A DNA stretch of 64,000 bases from Saprospiraceae bacterium (lineage in GTDB: Bacteria > Bacteroidota > Bacteroidia > Chitinophagales > Saprospiraceae), in NCBI GenBank assembly GCA_020628645.1, contig JAHDES010000001.1, forward strand, positions 124,001 to 188,000, read 5' to 3'. Position numbers and translations under genes: made by a program. Position 1 is the first letter of the stretch, and every line of letters begins with the position of its first letter. Positions 43,495 to 51,775 of this stretch are shown piece after piece. The notes below the pieces were generated by a model. The model was not told where the DNA came from. It was given only the letters and a program-made list of their open reading frames with translations, and made no database searches.

Positions 43495-45714
43495 ATGAAA
43501 TTATTCTACATTATATTTTTCTCCTTTCTTTTTTCCTTTTCTATTAATGGACAAGCCCTTTCTGGAAAAATAATTGATGATCGCTATGAAGCAGTCATAG
43601 GTGCGTACATCATTCATTTAAATTCTGCGGTTCATGCGTTTACCAATGAATTTGGATTATTCAATTTACAAAATGTAGCTATTGGAGATACGCTTGAAAT
43701 CATGCATCTTGGTTTTGAAAATCAACAAATCATTGTGAACGATTTTTCTGATCCATTGCAAATTCAGCTCGAAAAATCAATCTTTCAAATAGAAGATATT
43801 GTCGTTTCACAAAGTACAAAAGCAACGAATATTCTTTCGTTCATTGACTTAAAAACTAATCCTGTTCAATCTGCCCAAGAAATACTCACCAATGTCCCTG
43901 GTTTATTTATTGGTCAACATGCAGGAGGCGGTAAAGCCGAACAGATTTTCTTACGTGGGTTTGATATCGATCACGGTACAGATGTGCAACTTACGGTAGA
44001 TGGTTTACCTGTTAACATGGTGTCGCATGCGCATGGACAAGGCTATGCTGATTTGCACTTTTTGATTCCTGAAACGATTGACTTTATTGATTTTGGGAAG
44101 GGGCCTTATTATACCGACAAAGGCAATTTTGCGACGGCAGGTTACGTCAATTTAAAAACTAAAGATCAACTCGAACAATCAATCGTCGGTCTTGAAGTAG
44201 GGCAATTTAATACCCAACGTGCCTTAGGAATGTTTAATCTATTGCCAAAACGAGCGAACCATAATGCTTATATCGCCTCAGAATATTTGCGTTCAGATGG
44301 GCCTTTTGAGTCGCCTCAAGATTTTCATCGCTTCAATATTATGGGAAAATATACGGGTAAACTCACGGAGAAAGATCATTTCTCTTTTATAGGTTCTCAT
44401 TTTACGAGCCAATGGAATGCTTCAGGACAAATTCCTATTCGTGCTGTACAAATGGGATTGATTTCTCGTTTCGGCGCCATTGATGATACAGAAGGTGGAA
44501 CGACTAGTAGAAGTAATTTTGCGTTGAATTATAATCGTTTTATCAACGATCAAACTTTTATTAAGAATAGTGTGTACTATTCGATGTATGACTTTCAATT
44601 ATTTTCCAACTTTACTTTTTTCTTGAATGATCCCGTCAATCAAGACCAAATTATGCAACAAGAAAAACGTCAATTATGGGGTATAGAAAGTGAATTGAAT
44701 AAAACGTATTATCATAACATCGCCAGCACACATTTAAGAGCAGGTGTTGGTCTACGTCATGACCGCATCAAGGATAATGAACTTTCCAATACCTTAAATA
44801 GGGTAACGACTTTATCGCAACTGCAATTTGGCGACGTAAAAGAAACGAATTTATATACTTATCTCAATGCTGAAATTGATTTCCAACAATGGCTAATTCA
44901 AACGGGCATTCGTTTGGATTATTTTCAATTCAATTATCTAGATCGACTACAAGAAGCTACTTCTTATCAAGACCAAGATAAAATTCGTCTTAGTCCCAAA
45001 TTAAATATTTTATACAATTACACGCCCAATCTTCAGTTTTACCTTAAATCTGGAATTGGTTTTCATTCTAATGATACTCGCGTCATTATTCAAGAAACTG
45101 CCGATGCTATTTTACCTGCTGCTTATGGCGCTGATTTAGGGACCATTTGGAAACCTAATCGAAGGTTAATGCTCGATGTAGCTGCTTGGTATTTATTATC
45201 CGAACAAGAATTTGTCTATGTGGGTGATGCTGGCATTGTAGAACCGAGTGGAGCATCTCGTCGTTTGGGGCTTGATCTTGGTTTACGTTATCAAGTATCT
45301 GATTTTCTTTTTGCGGATGCGAATGTAAATTATGCCTATGCTCGAAGTGTAGAAGAAGCGGAGGGAGAAAATTTCATTCCTTTAGCACCCATTTTGACTT
45401 CAACAGGTGGTTTGAGCTTTCAAAAAGAACAATTTACAGCCAGTCTTCGTTATCGCTTCATGCACGATCGACCCGCCAATGAAGATTATTCGATTGTTGC
45501 AGACGGTTATTTTGTTACCGACTTCAATGCCGTTTATGAATGGAAAAAATTGAGTTTAGGTATTTCCATTGATAATTTGTTTAATCAAGCTTGGAATGAA
45601 ACGCAATTTGCTACAGAATCACGCTTATCGTTTGAAGATAATAGTGTAGAAGAAATTCATTTCACCCCAGGAACACCTTTTTTCTTAAAAGGAAAAGTGC
45701 TGTATCGGTTTTAG
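43495..45714 (+). CDS. TonB-dependent outer-membrane receptor
   Basis: A 739-residue receptor. Signal peptide (about 1-19), a carboxypeptidase-regulatory-like domain (about 20-95, LSGKIIDDRYEAVIGAYIIH), a plug domain (about 100-230) with the striking segment LPVNMVSHAHGQGYADLHFL, then a 22-strand-type barrel ending in VLYRF with a C-terminal Phe. The His-rich segment is shared with receptors thought to take up metals or cobalamin-like ligands; metal uptake is inference. It stands alone, without a SusD partner. Confidence 0.9.
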   Translation: MKLFYIIFFSFLFSFSINGQALSGKIIDDRYEAVIGAYIIHLNSAVHAFTNEFGLFNLQNVAIGDTLEIMHLGFENQQIIVNDFSDPLQIQLEKSIFQIEDIVVSQSTKATNILSFIDLKTNPVQSAQEILTNVPGLFIGQHAGGGKAEQIFLRGFDIDHGTDVQLTVDGLPVNMVSHAHGQGYADLHFLIPETIDFIDFGKGPYYTDKGNFATAGYVNLKTKDQLEQSIVGLEVGQFNTQRALGMFNLLPKRANHNAYIASEYLRSDGPFESPQDFHRFNIMGKYTGKLTEKDHFSFIGSHFTSQWNASGQIPIRAVQMGLISRFGAIDDTEGGTTSRSNFALNYNRFINDQTFIKNSVYYSMYDFQLFSNFTFFLNDPVNQDQIMQQEKRQLWGIESELNKTYYHNIASTHLRAGVGLRHDRIKDNELSNTLNRVTTLSQLQFGDVKETNLYTYLNAEIDFQQWLIQTGIRLDYFQFNYLDRLQEATSYQDQDKIRLSPKLNILYNYTPNLQFYLKSGIGFHSNDTRVIIQETADAILPAAYGADLGTIWKPNRRLMLDVAAWYLLSEQEFVYVGDAGIVEPSGASRRLGLDLGLRYQVSDFLFADANVNYAYARSVEEAEGENFIPLAPILTSTGGLSFQKEQFTASLRYRFMHDRPANEDYSIVADGYFVTDFNAVYEWKKLSLGISIDNLFNQAWNETQFATESRLSFEDNSVEEIHFTPGTPFFLKGKVLYRF

Positions 45715-45741
45715 ATGTTTTAACAAAACTCTTTTGTGATT

Positions 45742-45792
45742 GGCGAAGTTTCCTAACTTCGCCGAAACATATCCATTGAGTTTTAAACTCAA
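45742..45792. repeat. Paired intergenic palindromes (R4 type)
   Basis: Two hairpins lie between the convergent receptor and recJ genes: GGCGAAGTT-TCCT-AACTTCGCC (arms 9 bases, 45742-45763) and TTGAGTTTTAAACTCAA (45776-45792). The first shares the AAGTT...AACTT style of the hairpins at 32713-32799. They could terminate both genes. Confidence 0.75.
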
Positions 45793-45806
45793 AAAGACCA
45801 CAATTA

Positions 45807-47504
45807 TTAATCTATCTTAATATCCTTTACATTCAACTGTAAATTGGTCTTTCCGCGCCAATGATTTTCTTGAATATTATAACAAATAGAAAAAGGCTGC
45901 CCATCACAAATTTGGTCATAAAAATGCCCTAAGTCAAAGCCTATTCCTGTAAAAGAAGGACTTCCTTTTTGTTGAATGATTAATCGGAGATGTTTTTCTT
46001 TGAGTACGCGTGTTCCCGACAAAGCAATCACTTTTTCGCTTACAAAATTTGGATTGCGGTTTTTAGGACCAAAAGGAGCAAACTGTTTTAAAATACGCCA
46101 AAAAGAAGGAGAAATACTAGTTAAGGGTAATTTTGCTGCAATATCAAGAATCGGGTAGGTTTGTGCTTCATCAATATTAGTAGCGACATAAGTCTCAAAG
46201 GCTGCTTGAAACTCAGCGAATTGATCAGGATGAATCGTCAATCCTGCCGCATAAAAATGGCCACCAAAATTTTCTAAATACTGACTACAAGATTGCAATG
46301 CTTTATGAATATCAAAATTTCGAACCGAACGCGCCGACCCCACCAAGTGTTCTCCCGATTTGGTCAAAATAATACTAGGTTTATAAAAAGTATCTACCAT
46401 TCGAGCCGCTGTGATGCCCACAACCCCCTTTTCCCAAGAAGGAGAATACAAGACCACGCTTTTTTGATTGGGATATGCGGGGGCATTAATAAAAGCATCG
46501 CAGGCTTCTTCGACGGATTGTCGTTCATATTGCTTTCGTAAATTATTCCAATGGACTAATTGTCGAGCGGTATCAGATGCCACTTGTTGATCTTCTGCCA
46601 AAAGTAAACGTACGGCTTGCCGCGCATCATCCAATCGCCCCGCAGCATTGATCAATGGCCCCATCCCAAATACGACGTCTCTTATTGAAAAAGGCAAACT
46701 TTTATTGTTTTCTCGAATTAAGGCTTTGATTCCTAATCGAGCGCGTTCATTTAATTTTTTTAAACCAAAATGTGCCATCACTCGATTTTCTCCAGTAATC
46801 GGAACAATATCACAGGCAATACTCATCACTAAAATATCTAGTAAATCTTCTAATTCTTGCCAATCAATTTGAATACGACTTTGATAAGCTTGCGCCAATT
46901 TGAAAGCAATTCCGCAACCCGTTAATTCTTTATACGGATAGGGACAGTCATCTCTTTTTGGATCAAGAACAGCGATAGCATTGGGTAATTCATCGGCAGG
47001 AAGATGATGATCGCAGATGATACAATCTATTTTGTAGGAATTGGCTAAATCTACCGCTTTCATGGCTTTTATACCGCAATCCATCGCAATGATGAGTTTT
47101 GCATCTATCTTTTTTGCATATTCAATGCCGTCTAAAGATAGTCCATAGCCTTCTTTGTACCGATCTGGAATGTAGTAATCAACTTTTTTATGGTAGTTGC
47201 TTAAAAAAGTATACATTAAAGCAACAGAACAAGTACCATCTACGTCATAATCTCCGTATAGAAGAATGGTTTCTTTTCGCTCCACTGCTTGACCTAATCG
47301 ACGTACAGCTTGATCCATATCTTTCATCAAAAATGGATCATATAAATGTTGTAATTTTGGACGAAAGAATAATTTGGTATTTTCATAGTCTGCAATGCCA
47401 TTTTGTACCAATAATTGACATAAAAGGGGATCAATACCGAGCGAATGTTGTAAACTTTTTACCTGCTCTACGTCATAAGTTGGGTAATTCCATCGTTTTC
47501 TCAT
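45807..47504 (-). CDS. recJ: Single-stranded-DNA-specific exonuclease RecJ
   Basis: A 565-residue 5'-3' exonuclease of the DHH superfamily used in recombination and mismatch repair. Motifs: ILLYGDYDVDGTCSVALMYT (about 80-99), CDHHLPADELP (about 163-173), GMGPLINAAGRLDDARQAVR (about 281-300) and VGSARSVRNFDIHKALQSC (about 398-416), the DHHA1-type region. Length fits the family. A single gene convergent with the TonB receptor gene. Confidence 0.96.
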   Translation of the reverse strand: MRKRWNYPTYDVEQVKSLQHSLGIDPLLCQLLVQNGIADYENTKLFFRPKLQHLYDPFLMKDMDQAVRRLGQAVERKETILLYGDYDVDGTCSVALMYTFLSNYHKKVDYYIPDRYKEGYGLSLDGIEYAKKIDAKLIIAMDCGIKAMKAVDLANSYKIDCIICDHHLPADELPNAIAVLDPKRDDCPYPYKELTGCGIAFKLAQAYQSRIQIDWQELEDLLDILVMSIACDIVPITGENRVMAHFGLKKLNERARLGIKALIRENNKSLPFSIRDVVFGMGPLINAAGRLDDARQAVRLLLAEDQQVASDTARQLVHWNNLRKQYERQSVEEACDAFINAPAYPNQKSVVLYSPSWEKGVVGITAARMVDTFYKPSIILTKSGEHLVGSARSVRNFDIHKALQSCSQYLENFGGHFYAAGLTIHPDQFAEFQAAFETYVATNIDEAQTYPILDIAAKLPLTSISPSFWRILKQFAPFGPKNRNPNFVSEKVIALSGTRVLKEKHLRLIIQQKGSPSFTGIGFDLGHFYDQICDGQPFSICYNIQENHWRGKTNLQLNVKDIKID

Positions 47505-47578
47505 AGAAAGTCTTGATTTATCCCCTCAAACTACAATAATATTGTTAAAAAATAGAAAGTCTACTTAATTAATCCGAT

Positions 47579-49033
47579 ATGAACAAAAACGCTCTATTCA
47601 AAAATATTGCTTCTATTTTTATATTCACGCTTGCATTTGTAAATTTTGCAATTTCACAAAATACAATCGTAACAGGTAAGATTAAGAATAATAACAGTTA
47701 CATCAATGGTATAGATTTATTGGTTAATCATCGCTATTTGGATAAAGATGTGAGTGTTTATGAATCGAATATCTTGGAAGATGGCACATTCGCTTTTGCT
47801 GTAACGATCCAAGAACCTCAATTGGTAAGTTTGATTTATGCACGAAATAATGCCTTGATTTATCTCGAACCCAATGATAGTTTGCATGTAGAATTTGATG
47901 CCAATTCTTTTAAATTTTCTTTTGAATTTGAAGGAAAATCCGCCAATAATAATGACTATCTAAATACCTATCTTCAAAAACACCCTCGCGAACTCGATCC
48001 TTTTAAATATTTACAATACAAAGCTGGCAATTATTGGTACAAAATAGAGCCTCGAAAAGAAGAACCGATGCGTACGATGCAAAAATCACCTTACTTAGAA
48101 AAAATGAATCGTACGAAGCAAACCGCCTTGATGGAATTAGGTTTTTTTGATCAAAATAACCAATCCAACCTTAGTGGTGATTTTAAAGAATTTATGGAAG
48201 CTGAAATCATGTATGATTGGGCTTACCATATGCTTCTATATGGCAATGTTTACAAACGAATTCATGGAATTGATAGTACATTTTTTCAAGTATTAAAAGA
48301 TGTACCCCTTCAAAATAACCAAATTGGTAGTCATTGGTATCGCATGTTTTTGGATGCCTATATGAACCAAGAACTCATGAAAGATCCTGATCCTAATGAT
48401 AATCCTTACATCAAACAATATCATATCGCCAATGATCTTTTAGGTGGTAAAGCACTCGCTTATGTTCAAAGCGAAATGATTAGTTGGGGTTTTCATAAAA
48501 ATTATATGGAAAGTTCTTTGGAGGCTTATAATAATTTCATTGAGACCAATCCTTATATTGAATTCGATGATAAAATTGTTCGCTCTTATCAAAAAGCCAT
48601 TCGTACAGCCATTGGAACAGCAGCTCCTGAATTTGTCATTGAAGAACCCGATCAAGATGACATTACTCTTTCAGGTATGCGAGGAAAAGTTGTCTTACTC
48701 AATTTTTGGGCAAGTTGGTGCCGTCCATGTATGAAAAAAATGGATGAATGGAAACCCTTACAAGAAGAGTTTGGCGAGGAGGTCAATTTTGTGCATGTAT
48801 CCTTTGATCGTAGTGCCGACAAATGGGTAGAAACCTTGGTAAAAAAAGAATACAAAGGTATCCATGTAATGGTAGAAGGCGACGTCAAATCTGAAATTGC
48901 GCAGCAATACAATGTCCGAGCGATTCCTCAGTATTTTATTATTGATAAAGAAGGTCGTTTTGCAGAAAAACCGTTAGTGTATTCACCAGAGGAATTACGC
49001 CGAAGTTTAAAAAACTTAAATAAAGAAGAGTAA
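47579..49033 (+). CDS. TlpA-type thioredoxin-like protein with DUF4369-like domain
   Basis: A 484-residue exported protein. Signal peptide (ending near FAISQN), a beta-rich N-terminal region (about 30-130, similar to DUF4369-type domains), a helical middle (about 140-340) and a C-terminal thioredoxin domain with LNFWASWCRPCMKKMDEWKP (active site CRPC, about 377-380) and AIPQYFIIDKEGR. It likely acts as a thiol-disulfide reductase in the periplasm or on the cell surface. It is a single gene. Confidence 0.87.
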   Translation: MNKNALFKNIASIFIFTLAFVNFAISQNTIVTGKIKNNNSYINGIDLLVNHRYLDKDVSVYESNILEDGTFAFAVTIQEPQLVSLIYARNNALIYLEPNDSLHVEFDANSFKFSFEFEGKSANNNDYLNTYLQKHPRELDPFKYLQYKAGNYWYKIEPRKEEPMRTMQKSPYLEKMNRTKQTALMELGFFDQNNQSNLSGDFKEFMEAEIMYDWAYHMLLYGNVYKRIHGIDSTFFQVLKDVPLQNNQIGSHWYRMFLDAYMNQELMKDPDPNDNPYIKQYHIANDLLGGKALAYVQSEMISWGFHKNYMESSLEAYNNFIETNPYIEFDDKIVRSYQKAIRTAIGTAAPEFVIEEPDQDDITLSGMRGKVVLLNFWASWCRPCMKKMDEWKPLQEEFGEEVNFVHVSFDRSADKWVETLVKKEYKGIHVMVEGDVKSEIAQQYNVRAIPQYFIIDKEGRFAEKPLVYSPEELRRSLKNLNKEE

Positions 49034-49083
49034 CATGAAATCTACTATTTTCTTATCAAAGTGATCTGTTTGGTATAAAATTC

Positions 49084-49217
49084 CTGTGTACAGGACAAAA
49101 TAATCGTTAGAAGGATGCAAGGGGTTAAAACCACCTTGAAAAGGGGCTTGTTCCAACGTAATTTATTGCGTTGCCCTTAAAAAAGGACACTCTTCCTAAA
49201 TTTTGTCCTGTACACAG
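49084..49217. repeat. 134-bp element with perfect 18-bp terminal inverted repeats (R3)
   Basis: The ends are ctgtgtacaggacaaaat (49084-49101) and its exact reverse complement (49200-49217). Inside are two more inverted pairs: caaggggtt...aaccaccttg and aacgtaat...attgcgtt. There is no frame for a protein. The size and terminal repeats resemble a MITE or an intergenic structured repeat. It lies between a TlpA-like gene and a TonB-domain gene. Confidence 0.85.
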
Positions 49218-49313
49218 ATAAATTTCTATTTTTTATACTATCATATACCTCCCCTTCGTTAAATACGGCAAACTAATTGCAGTAGAAAAATTCGTATATA
49301 ACTTTATCATACT

Positions 49314-50084
49314 ATGAAGAAGACAATACTATTCTTCCTACTTTTGGTAGGAACGAGCCTTTCTATCATTGCTCAACCTGACTCCATGCGCTCCACAGTT
49401 ATGGATGAAGTAGAACAAATGCCGTATTTTCCTGGTTGTGATGCATTTGAAGATGGAACTTCCGAGAAACGCGACTGTTCCAATGCCAATATTATTGCTT
49501 TTATTTCTAATAGTTTGGTGTATCCTAATTCTGCCAAAGATGAAGGCATTGAAGGCACTGTTTATGTTAAATTTCAGGTTACCGAAAATGGGATGATTGA
49601 AGCAGCAGAAATCCTGCGCGATATTGGTGGTGGTTGTGGTGATGAAGCCCTTCAAGTGGTAGAACGTATGCCTAAATGGATTCCTGCTATGCATGAAGGA
49701 GAAGCCGTAGCGGTAGAATTACGCTTACCTATTCGATTTCAATTAAGTGAAGATGAAAAAGCAAGCTTGGGGAATAAATATAAAATCAATTGGGGAATGA
49801 TTCGTGGTCAGCAATTGACACTTTCAGATATTCAAGAAAATCTGGAAAATGAAGTCATCATCCGTGATAGTAAAGGAAATGCTTTACATATTTCTGAAAT
49901 GGTTTTTGCTTATGAAAAGAATAATAAAACTCTTTTTGCAAAAGGACGCGGCAATACCATTAATAAAGAAATGGAAAAAATGATTAAAAAATGCCGTACA
50001 GGAGGCTACTTCACTATTTCTGCCACTGTGATTGATGGTACTAAATTCATAGAGGTCGACCAGACTTTTGAAATTACTGAATAA
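49314..50084 (+). CDS. TonB C-terminal-domain protein
   Basis: A 256-residue exported protein with signal peptide (about 1-20) and a TonB C-terminal domain (about 60-145): YPNSAKDEGIEGTVYVKFQV and ALQVVERMPKWIPAMHEGEA, then VELRLPIRFQL. It differs from a normal TonB by lacking the N-terminal membrane anchor in favour of a cleavable signal. The C-terminal 100 residues (ending VIDGTKFIEVDQTFEITE) add a second beta domain resembling the GldM/secretion type. Perhaps an accessory energy-coupling or cell-surface protein. Confidence 0.78.
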   Translation: MKKTILFFLLLVGTSLSIIAQPDSMRSTVMDEVEQMPYFPGCDAFEDGTSEKRDCSNANIIAFISNSLVYPNSAKDEGIEGTVYVKFQVTENGMIEAAEILRDIGGGCGDEALQVVERMPKWIPAMHEGEAVAVELRLPIRFQLSEDEKASLGNKYKINWGMIRGQQLTLSDIQENLENEVIIRDSKGNALHISEMVFAYEKNNKTLFAKGRGNTINKEMEKMIKKCRTGGYFTISATVIDGTKFIEVDQTFEITE

Positions 50085-50145
50085 TCATTTGTCAAAATAG
50101 CATCTTCTCAGGAGCTGACGTACAATGTGTATTAAAGAATAACTT

Positions 50146-50280
50146 TTAACTCCAACGATCACTTTTAGCAATCAATTGAGTTAATATTTCAAGATTTATA
50201 TCAGAGAGTCGTTTTATGTATAAACAGCCCTTGCCTGTACGGTGAGGGCCTAGTTTTTTAAGGAGGCTTTTGTTTGTAGA
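50146..50280 (-). pseudogene. Remnant of a DUF1801-family gene
   Basis: On the minus strand, directly after the lipoprotein stop codon and in the same frame, 44 codons read STNKSLLKKLGPHRTGKGCL...YIKRLSDINLEILTQLI...SDRW-S and a stop at 50146-50148. The pattern LGxHxTGKxCLYIxxLxDIxLxxLxxLI is the C-terminal signature of DUF1801 proteins. There is no start codon and the N-terminal two thirds are missing. This is a decayed or truncated copy. Confidence 0.6.
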
Positions 50281-50766
50281 TTACTTCGTTTCTGGACGAA
50301 CAGAATCATACATTTTGCGTACTTCTTCTTCTGTAAATTTACCAATCAAACCCGTTTGAAAGATGTATTCTTTATCCCCTTGTAAACGAATATGTCGAAA
50401 GCCATAATTAATATTAGAAGAATCGACCTGTGTTTCATAAACAAAGCCATCTGGTTCATCGGTAACAAAACGTTGGAAATAAGGATTTTCTTTGAGTAAT
50501 GCTTTTTGTTGATTAACGACAGTTGAAACATCCGTGGTGGTAGCATCAGAAGCATAAATCTGAATGTAATAATCATCCCCTTTTTTCAGTGTAATATCTT
50601 TTTGTACTAATAAATCGCTTACTTTTACATCGGGAGTATCTGGTGCTAAAATTGTTATAGGTACTCCATATTCTAGCAAATTAAGGGGTTTCCATCCATC
50701 TTTAGCATCTGTAGCACAAGCAATGAATACACTCAAAATCACAGCAAACGCAAATAAATTCTTCAT
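50281..50766 (-). CDS. Small lipoprotein of unknown function
   Basis: A 161-residue lipoprotein with lipobox FIACAT (lipid Cys at about 17). The mature part has an alpha/beta composition (GVPITILAPDTPDVKVSDLL, DDYYIQIYASDA, GFRHIRLQGDKEYIFQTGLI) typical of small periplasmic proteins. Not recognised. The stop codon is followed in frame by the DUF1801 remnant, so read-through would give a fused tail. Confidence 0.68.
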   Translation of the reverse strand: MKNLFAFAVILSVFIACATDAKDGWKPLNLLEYGVPITILAPDTPDVKVSDLLVQKDITLKKGDDYYIQIYASDATTTDVSTVVNQQKALLKENPYFQRFVTDEPDGFVYETQVDSSNINYGFRHIRLQGDKEYIFQTGLIGKFTEEEVRKMYDSVRPETK

Positions 50767-50986
50767 AGTTATGATGATTATAGTATTGTTAGATTAATCT
50801 TGACCACTATTCTAGTCACAGAATATATTTTTCGGCTTCCAAAATTAAGTCTTTTTGTCTTAGTTTCGCATCTTTTTAAACTGAATTTCAAAACTGTATA
50901 AAAACAGATGGGTTTTAAAAAATCAGTACAGAACTCTAAATTAAAGTCATCCCTCCTATTTCAAAAAATAAAAGTTCAAAAATAAA

Positions 50987-51712
50987 ATGCTTATTGAAGT
51001 TTGTGCAAATTCTCTACCTTCTGCCCTACTTGCCCAGCAAGCAGGCGCACAGCGTGTGGAACTTTGTCAAAATCTATGGGTGGGAGGAACAACACCCAGT
51101 GCTGCTACCATTGAAATGGCTCGTGAGCAATTGGACATTGATTTATTCGTACTGATCCGTGCGCGTGCAGGAGATTTTTGTTATTCAAAAGTAGAATTTG
51201 ATCTGATGCTTCGAGATGTACTTTTTTGTAAAGAAATGGGTGTAGATGGTGTAGTTATAGGTGCATTATACCCTAATGCCAGCATTCAAGTGGAATATAC
51301 TAGTCGCCTGACAGACGCTGCCTATCCTATGCAAGTAACCTTCCATCGTGCCTTCGATCAAGTTAGTGATCCTTTTCGAAGTTTAGAACAATTAATTCAA
51401 TTGGGCATCAATCGTATTCTCACCTCAGGACAAGCTCCTAATGCAATGGCTGGTAAATCACAATTACGTGACTTAATTCAATTAGCCAATAATCGTATTT
51501 CCATTTTGCCAGGAGGCGGTATCAATCATTTAAATGCGAAAGTACTCGCTGATTATACAGGCACAAATGAACTTCATCTTTCAGGTAAAGAAATAATTAA
51601 AAGTCCTTTTAGCACTTCTCAAGCTCCTCTCTCTTATAAAGACATTCCTGTATTTGATTACCAGCAAACATCCTTGGAAGAAATCCAAAAAGTTGTAGCT
51701 TTGTTCAAATGA
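50987..51712 (+). CDS. cutC: CutC-family protein
   Basis: A 241-residue TIM-barrel protein with the CutC opening IEVCANSLPSALLAQQAGAQ and VELCQNLWVGGTTPSAATIE, then GVDGVVIGALYPN (about 82-94), VTFHRAFDQVSDP (about 120-132) and ILPGGGINHLNAKVL. It was first named for copper tolerance in Escherichia coli, but the true reaction is not settled. Length is usual. It starts at the first ATG after a 220-base gap. Confidence 0.95.
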   Translation: MLIEVCANSLPSALLAQQAGAQRVELCQNLWVGGTTPSAATIEMAREQLDIDLFVLIRARAGDFCYSKVEFDLMLRDVLFCKEMGVDGVVIGALYPNASIQVEYTSRLTDAAYPMQVTFHRAFDQVSDPFRSLEQLIQLGINRILTSGQAPNAMAGKSQLRDLIQLANNRISILPGGGINHLNAKVLADYTGTNELHLSGKEIIKSPFSTSQAPLSYKDIPVFDYQQTSLEEIQKVVALFK

Positions 51713-51775
51713 TTGAAACTATTTATCTGTTTAAAGATATTCTAGTCTTGACACGTTCTATAAATACATCAAATA

